From positions 1 through 9,035 of the forward strand of contig JAJZGH010000208.1 in the NCBI GenBank assembly GCA_021798635.1: a stretch of DNA of 9,035 nucleotides. The letters are read 5' to 3'. Source of the DNA: Planctomycetota bacterium. Lineage in GTDB: Bacteria > Planctomycetota > Phycisphaerae > WQYP01. The translations under genes were made by a program, and so were the position numbers. The notes beneath the pieces are model-generated. The model had not been told where the DNA came from. It saw only the letters and a program-made list of their open reading frames with translations, and did no database searches. Shown here piece after piece: positions 5,803-9,035 of this stretch; position 1 is the stretch's first letter; each line of letters opens with the position of its first letter.

Positions 5803-5827
5803 GGGGCAGGTTCGACTCCCGCCGGGC
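5803..5827 (+). other. tRNA T-arm/acceptor-like sequence: candidate attachment site core (right)
   Basis: GCAGGTTCGACTCC at 5806-5819, continuing to 5827, matches 108-129 at 21 of 22 positions in the same orientation (C instead of T at 5820). Sequence upstream shows no anticodon or D arm, so it is not a complete tRNA. It could be the second attachment site of the element or an unrelated tRNA remnant. Confidence 0.45.
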
Positions 5828-5848
5828 ATTTTTGCCAAAGGCAAAAAT
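5828..5848. terminator. Perfect 9-bp hairpin with A/T-rich stem
   Basis: ATTTTTGCC and GGCAAAAAT pair perfectly around AAA. It directly abuts the tRNA-like fragment, as a terminator would follow a tRNA gene, supporting the view that this was once the 3' end of a host tRNA transcription unit. No T-tract follows beyond the stem. Confidence 0.4.
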
Positions 5849-5862
5849 AGAGCAGGGGTTTG

Positions 5863-5957
5863 GAGAGAGTAGATAGTAGAGCAAATTCGGCTGGCGCATA
5901 AGAGTGGCTACCGCCGAGACAACAGCACCCCTCCTGCGGTCTACTCTCAACTCTCTA
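5863..5957. repeat. Imperfect inverted repeat of ACTCTC-type heptamers
   Basis: GAGAGAGTAGATAGTAGA at 5863-5880 is nearly the reverse complement of TACTCTCAACTCTCTA at 5942-5957. Such short ACTCTCA-type repeats lie just before the four-helix-bundle remnant and may have travelled with it. Confidence 0.45.
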
Positions 5958-5977
5958 TTTTCATCGTTGGATAACCC

Positions 5978-6040
5978 ATGGCCTTCACCTTTGAAAAACT
6001 CATCGTCTACCAAAAGGCAATAGCCTTCGCCGACAGAATC
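5978..6040 (+). pseudogene. Truncated four-helix-bundle (23S intervening-sequence-type) protein gene
   Basis: Starting at ATG 5978, the first 21 codons include FEKLIVYQKAIAFADRI, which matches the first helix of the four-helix-bundle family related to proteins encoded in 23S rRNA intervening sequences (pattern FExLxVWQKAxxLA). Family members are about 110-130 aa. Here similarity stops at about 6040, the frame continues as unrelated Ala/Pro/Arg-rich sequence, and a 99-bp inverted-repeat element follows at 6128. The 3' four-fifths of the gene appears lost. No strong ribosome binding site is visible. Confidence 0.55.
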
Positions 6041-6127
6041 CGCGCGCCAGCCGCAGCGCTGGGTTTACGCCGCCCGGCAATGTTAGCCGGCACATTTAAT
6101 GTGGTGGTAGGCCCGTATGGCCGAATT

Positions 6128-6226
6128 AAAGGTGTCAGGTACCTTTTTTTCGTGCAGGTACTTTTTTCCGTGGCTGGTAGCAAACAACTATCGGTGCCGA
6201 GCGGATAATTGGTACCTGACACCTTT
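6128..6226. repeat. REP-like/MITE-like element, family B (perfect 16-bp inverted ends)
   Basis: AAAGGTGTCAGGTACC at 6128-6143 is the exact reverse complement of GGTACCTGACACCTTT at 6211-6226, separated by 67 bp. A partial internal copy, CAGGTACTTTTTTCCG, lies at 6155-6170. GGTGTCAGGTACC-type ends are, as I recall, associated with REP-associated Y1 transposases in several phyla. No transposase is present in this window. Confidence 0.75.
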
Positions 6227-6460
6227 TATTAGTCAACGAGTACTGAATAGATTGTTGGAGCTTCCAGTTTTTTATTTTGTGGTCGGTGAACGCTACTCCA
6301 GTTCCTCCGCTGCCCCTTTGTGAATTACGGTCATCTATTTCGCCCATGGCGAAAAGGTTAGGGCGAAAAACTAGCTACGTCCCCGTCTCATTCGAGAGGC
6401 GGGTATACATCAGGCTTGACGGTGACATTTCTATTTGGGTGCAACGCGCCCGGCGCTGGA

Positions 6461-6632
6461 CGCGGCAATATTTCCGGGCGACCCGTCGTGCTGCGAAACA
6501 TCACATAGCCGCCGGCTTTGCCGGTTGTGGAATGCACCTTGATCTGCACCCCGCTGCCGCTGGACCGGACGGTGCGAGTTTTTTTCTGATTCGGCGTTAT
6601 TTCAGTGCCGCCCGGAAATATTGCCACGCCCC
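6461..6632. repeat. REP-like inverted pair, family A (172 bp)
   Basis: CGCGGCAATATTTCCGGGC at 6461-6479 is met by an inverted copy, GCCCGGAAATATTGCCACGC..., at 6610-6632. The same unit occurs at 2481, 2925 and 3023 inside the mobile element, so the family is found both within and outside it. Confidence 0.75.
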
Positions 6633-6637
6633 TTGGT

Positions 6638-6678
6638 ACCGGAAGTTGTGCACCGGAAGTCTGGCACCGGAGGTTTGC
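6638..6678 (+). repeat. Three ~14-bp tandem repeats upstream of the ABC operon
   Basis: ACCGGAAGTTGTGC, ACCGGAAGTCTGGC and ACCGGAGGTTTGC follow each other without spacing, immediately after the family A repeat. They may be part of the repeat's debris or a regulator-binding array. Confidence 0.6.
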
Positions 6679-6691
6679 ACAGCGGGGCGGT

Positions 6692-6706
6692 TTGAAGTAA
6701 CTTCAA
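6692..6706. promoter_or_regulatory. 15-bp perfect palindrome, candidate operator of the ABC operon
   Basis: TTGAAGT-A-ACTTCAA has 7-bp perfect arms around one base, about 90 bp upstream of the ABC gene start. The shape fits a dimeric regulator (MarR- or MerR-like). No regulator gene lies next to it and no clear -35/-10 pair is seen. Confidence 0.35.
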
Positions 6707-6793
6707 TTCTTTGCGGAGACCGCCCTTGGCCGCCAGAAATCACGGGGCGAGTTGGCGCAAGGTCGGCGGCTCATCGGCGGATTCGTGGCACTT

Positions 6794-8800
6794 ATGCAGC
6801 GTGACAGACAATCTTCAAATTCAGGTCAGCCTCGACCGGCTGGGAAGCCTCCGGCAGCGCCCTCGCCGGGTGATAACCGATCAGAATTTGCATCCGCCGC
6901 GACATGGTCACCTCCCCCGAATAGCCCTGTCGGCGATCCCAACGAATTCAGCAATTTTGAACTCATCAAGCACATGTTCCAATTCGTGCGGCCGGTGAAA
7001 TGGCTGGCGGTGCTGGCATGTCTGCTGGTGGGCCTGGGAGTGTTTTTAGAAATATCTGCCGTCGATCTTACGCGCGTGGTGATTAACACCGTGGGCACCG
7101 CGTTGAATCCATCAGCCGCCGGCGCTGTGCACAAGCCGCACGGCAGCGTATTTCATCACGGTTCACTGCACGTGGCATTGATTCTGGTGGGAATGCTGGC
7201 GTTGTTTATCACCCTTTCCAGTGTGTGTAATTTTTTTCGCAGCATCGCCAACACCCGCTTAAGCATGGATATGGTCTTTCACATGCGATCCGCAGTGTAT
7301 GATCAGCTTCAGCAGGTGGGCTTTTCATTTCATGATGCCCATTCCAGCGGGCAATTAATCAACCGGGCGTTGTCGGATCTGCACAATGTTCGGTTTTTTG
7401 TGAACTTGTCTCTGGTTTCCATTGCGGAAATTGTGGGCTATACCATTGGTTATAATATTTTAATTGCCACCATCAACCCCTGGGTAGGCTTGGCGTCTTT
7501 GCTCCCGGTGCCTTTCTGGATCGTGTACATTCTGCGGTTTGGAAAAAAAATGCGGCCGGTACAGCGGGACCTCATGGCTACCGGGGATAAACTGGTCAAC
7601 GTGTACAGTGAAAATGTCGCCGGTGTAAACGTGGTCAAGGCCTTTGCCACAGAAACCACCGAAACCGGAAAATACAATGCCACCGCGGATACTTATTTCT
7701 CGCAGGTGATGACCACCGTGGGCATGTGGGCCAACTTTATTCCGGTTATCCGCGGAATCGCCACGGGGGCCAATCTGCTGCTGTTTTTTCTGGGGGCCAT
7801 GCTGGCGGTCAGTGGAAAACTGCACGCCGGTGATATTCTGGTCTTTGGCGTAGCGATGGGCGCGATTCTCTCACGCCTGCAACAAATTAACCAGATTGCC
7901 AATCAGTATCAGATGGCCGTGGTTTCCGCCCGGAGGTTTTTTGAAATTCTTTATGCCTATCCCAGTATCGCGGAAGCGGCGGCATTGCCGCAGTTGCCGC
8001 GGGGGCCGGGAGCGGTGGAGTTTTCCGGTGTTACCTTCGGATATCATCCGGACAGGTCGGTCTTAACCAATATCAGTTTCCAGGCTAATCCCGGCTCAGT
8101 GATCGCGCTGGTGGGTCCCACCGGGGCCGGCAAAACCACCATGGTGCAGCTTTTGGCCCGCTTTTATGACCCGCAAGCCGGGGCGATTTTTGTGGACGGC
8201 CATGATATTCGGTCGGTTTCCCTGCGCTCGGTGCGGCAGGCTATGGGATTTGTATTCCAAGAGACATTCCTCTTTTCGGATACCGTTGTCAACAACATCC
8301 GTTACGGCGACCCGCAGGCGTCACTGGAGCAGGTGGAAGCGGCGGCGCGCCTGGCGCAAGCCCATGAATTTATCATGGAAATGCCCAAACAATATGACAC
8401 CGTGCTGGGTGAACGCGGGCTGACACTTTCCGGCGGACAGAAACAACGCCTCGCCATCGCCCGGGCCATTGTCGCCAACCCGCGCATTCTCATACTGGAT
8501 GACGCCCTGGCTGCCGTGGATCCCGAGACCGAACACCTCATCCGTCGCGCGCTGGAGCTGGTGTTGCGCGACCGCACCGTTTTTATCATTGCCCACCGCT
8601 TAAGTACGGTCAAAGCCGCTGATCTGGTGCTGGTGCTGGAGCAGGGAACTATTACACAGGCCGGCACACATGACGTGCTGTTGCGGCAAGAGGGGCATTA
8701 CCGGGAAATTGCGGAAGTCCAGCTTGTCGGCGGCGGGCCGGGAGTCCTGCCCCCGCTTGGTTCAACGGCGCGCCGGGTGGCAGCGGAGGGATCACGATGA
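6794..8800 (+). CDS. ABC exporter half-transporter with degenerate nucleotide site
   Basis: Fused permease and ATPase of the MsbA/multidrug-lipid exporter type, acting in the inner membrane. Numbered from the in-frame TTG at 6752 (682 aa), residues 1-70 are disordered. The transmembrane domain begins near 75 (FVRPVKWLAVLACLLVG), with further segments around 140-160, 215-262 and 325-375. The ATPase has Walker A GPTGAGKTT (455-463), Q-loop Q503, signature LSGGQ (559-563), Walker B ILILDD ending at 584, D-loop AAVD and switch H615. Position 584 is Asp where the catalytic Glu is normal, the hallmark of the degenerate-site half in heterodimeric exporters such as TM287/288. I prefer ATG 6794 (668 aa), although it lacks a clear ribosome binding site. 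The stop codon overlaps the next ABC gene (ATGA), its presumed partner. The substrate is unknown. Confidence 0.93.
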   Translation: MQRDRQSSNSGQPRPAGKPPAAPSPGDNRSEFASAATWSPPPNSPVGDPNEFSNFELIKHMFQFVRPVKWLAVLACLLVGLGVFLEISAVDLTRVVINTVGTALNPSAAGAVHKPHGSVFHHGSLHVALILVGMLALFITLSSVCNFFRSIANTRLSMDMVFHMRSAVYDQLQQVGFSFHDAHSSGQLINRALSDLHNVRFFVNLSLVSIAEIVGYTIGYNILIATINPWVGLASLLPVPFWIVYILRFGKKMRPVQRDLMATGDKLVNVYSENVAGVNVVKAFATETTETGKYNATADTYFSQVMTTVGMWANFIPVIRGIATGANLLLFFLGAMLAVSGKLHAGDILVFGVAMGAILSRLQQINQIANQYQMAVVSARRFFEILYAYPSIAEAAALPQLPRGPGAVEFSGVTFGYHPDRSVLTNISFQANPGSVIALVGPTGAGKTTMVQLLARFYDPQAGAIFVDGHDIRSVSLRSVRQAMGFVFQETFLFSDTVVNNIRYGDPQASLEQVEAAARLAQAHEFIMEMPKQYDTVLGERGLTLSGGQKQRLAIARAIVANPRILILDDALAAVDPETEHLIRRALELVLRDRTVFIIAHRLSTVKAADLVLVLEQGTITQAGTHDVLLRQEGHYREIAEVQLVGGGPGVLPPLGSTARRVAAEGSR

Positions 8801-9035
8801 AGCCACTGCTTTCATTTTTGCGCCGCCGCAACAACCAACCCACCGCTTCGTCCCGGAGTGCGGCGGGGGTCGGCTCAGCTTTTACACCCACCGATTCAGA
8901 ATCCGAGTTGGATCATAAGCCCATCGACCGCAAGGTTCTCCGGGGCGTGCTGGGTTGGATGCGGCCTTATCGCAATGCCTATATTCTGACTACGGTTGTG
9001 GGCACGGCGGTGAATTTGCTGGAAATGATCACGCC
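8797..9035 (+). CDS. Second ABC exporter half-transporter (partial, runs off the window)
   Basis: The ATG at 8797 overlaps the TGA of the preceding gene, with GGAGGG 6 nt upstream, a strongly coupled arrangement. The 79 complete codons give a disordered N-terminus (MKPLLSFLRRRNNQPTASSR...). Near residue 46 comes RKVLRGVLGWMRPYRNAYI, then a hydrophobic helix, LTTVVGTAVNLLEMIT. The MRPYR-plus-helix layout parallels FVRPVKW of the upstream gene, i.e. the elbow helix and first membrane span of an ABC exporter. It is expected to supply the ATPase with a canonical catalytic Glu in the heterodimer, but that region is outside the window. Confidence 0.85.
   Translation, partial: MKPLLSFLRRRNNQPTASSRSAAGVGSAFTPTDSESELDHKPIDRKVLRGVLGWMRPYRNAYILTTVVGTAVNLLEMIT

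Larger units (their letters stand above)
91..5827. mobile_element. Putative integrative rolling-circle element (integrase + excisionase + HUH Rep, no capsid genes)
   Basis: The stretch groups a tyrosine integrase, an excisionase-like HTH protein, a second putative DNA-binding protein and a GPA-type HUH replication initiator, with one plus-strand cargo gene in the middle. It is bracketed by tRNA 3'-end-like sequences at 91-131 and 5803-5827 that share 21 of 22 bases in the same orientation. Size (about 5.7 kb) and HUH replication resemble integrated filamentous phages, but no Zot/pI ATPase, coat or adsorption protein is seen, so a satellite or integrative plasmid is more likely. The boundaries are inferred. 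Neither candidate site has a tRNA 5' half next to it, so the true ends could lie outside the window on the left or nearer rep on the right. Confidence 0.6.
6041..6793. other. Gene-free stretch rich in repeats, between the pseudogene and the ABC operon
   Basis: No ORF here shows a recognisable domain. Open frames crossing it are largely translations of the repeat units. It carries two inverted-repeat elements (6128-6226 and 6461-6632), a 14-bp tandem repeat (6638-6678) and a 15-bp palindrome (6692-6706). A TTG at 6752 could extend the ABC gene by 14 codons into it. Confidence 0.5.

Noticed and set aside
5803..5848. Complete tRNA or tmRNA gene
   Set aside because: Only T-arm/acceptor-like sequence is present; no anticodon arm, D arm, or tmRNA tag region can be folded upstream.
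5675..6013. Minus-strand 112-codon frame across the right att-like site
   Set aside because: Its sequence is the antisense of tRNA-like and hairpin DNA with no recognisable domain; such ORFs commonly arise at tRNA ends.
6277..6804. Open plus-strand frame of 175 codons upstream of the ABC gene
   Set aside because: It runs through the inverted repeat pair (QYFRATRR and ARKYCHAPW are translations of the repeat) and shows no domain or ribosome binding site.

Overview
The window looks like a bacterial chromosome segment of the PVC group (Planctomycetota, Lentisphaerota or Verrucomicrobiota). This is an inference from three family resemblances: an integrase with the WMGNS...HYLQVTD C-terminal box and long low-complexity tail, a broken four-helix-bundle (23S intervening-sequence-type) gene beginning FEKLIVYQKAIAFADRI, and dispersed REP-like palindromes of two unrelated families. 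No rRNA gene, complete tRNA gene or CRISPR array is present.

Positions ~91-5827 read as a small integrative element that replicates by rolling circle. On the minus strand, a 170-aa putative DNA-binding protein (2116-1604), an excisionase-like HTH protein (1607-1392) and a tyrosine integrase (1411-44) overlap one another and form one operon. Its promoter is near consensus and is placed so that the first message would be leaderless. At the other end, also on the minus strand, is a 451-aa HUH rolling-circle initiator of the phage GPA type (5637-4282), followed by a 61-aa helical protein (4260-4075). Between these blocks lies one plus-strand gene (3138-3764) for an uncharacterised protein with FFVDPDTGL and IIYQH motifs, the likely cargo. 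It is preceded by three 11-bp tandem repeats and a candidate promoter. A decayed small HTH ORF and REP-like palindromes fill 2117-3137. The integrase C-terminus reads through a tRNA 3'-half sequence (91-131), and a 22-bp near-identical T-arm/acceptor sequence recurs in the same orientation at 5806-5827; the two are candidate attachment sites. No capsid, coat, morphogenesis ATPase or conjugation gene is visible, so the element looks like a satellite or an integrative rolling-circle plasmid rather than a self-packaging phage.

Positions 5828-6793 hold no intact gene: a perfect hairpin, a 21-codon remnant of a four-helix-bundle gene, a 99-bp element with perfect 16-bp inverted ends, a 172-bp REP pair of the same family found inside the mobile element, three 14-bp tandem repeats and a 15-bp palindrome. 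Positions 6794-9035 hold two translationally coupled ABC exporter half-transporter genes. The first is complete and has Asp instead of the catalytic Glu after Walker B, as in the degenerate-site half of heterodimeric exporters. The second runs off the window end.
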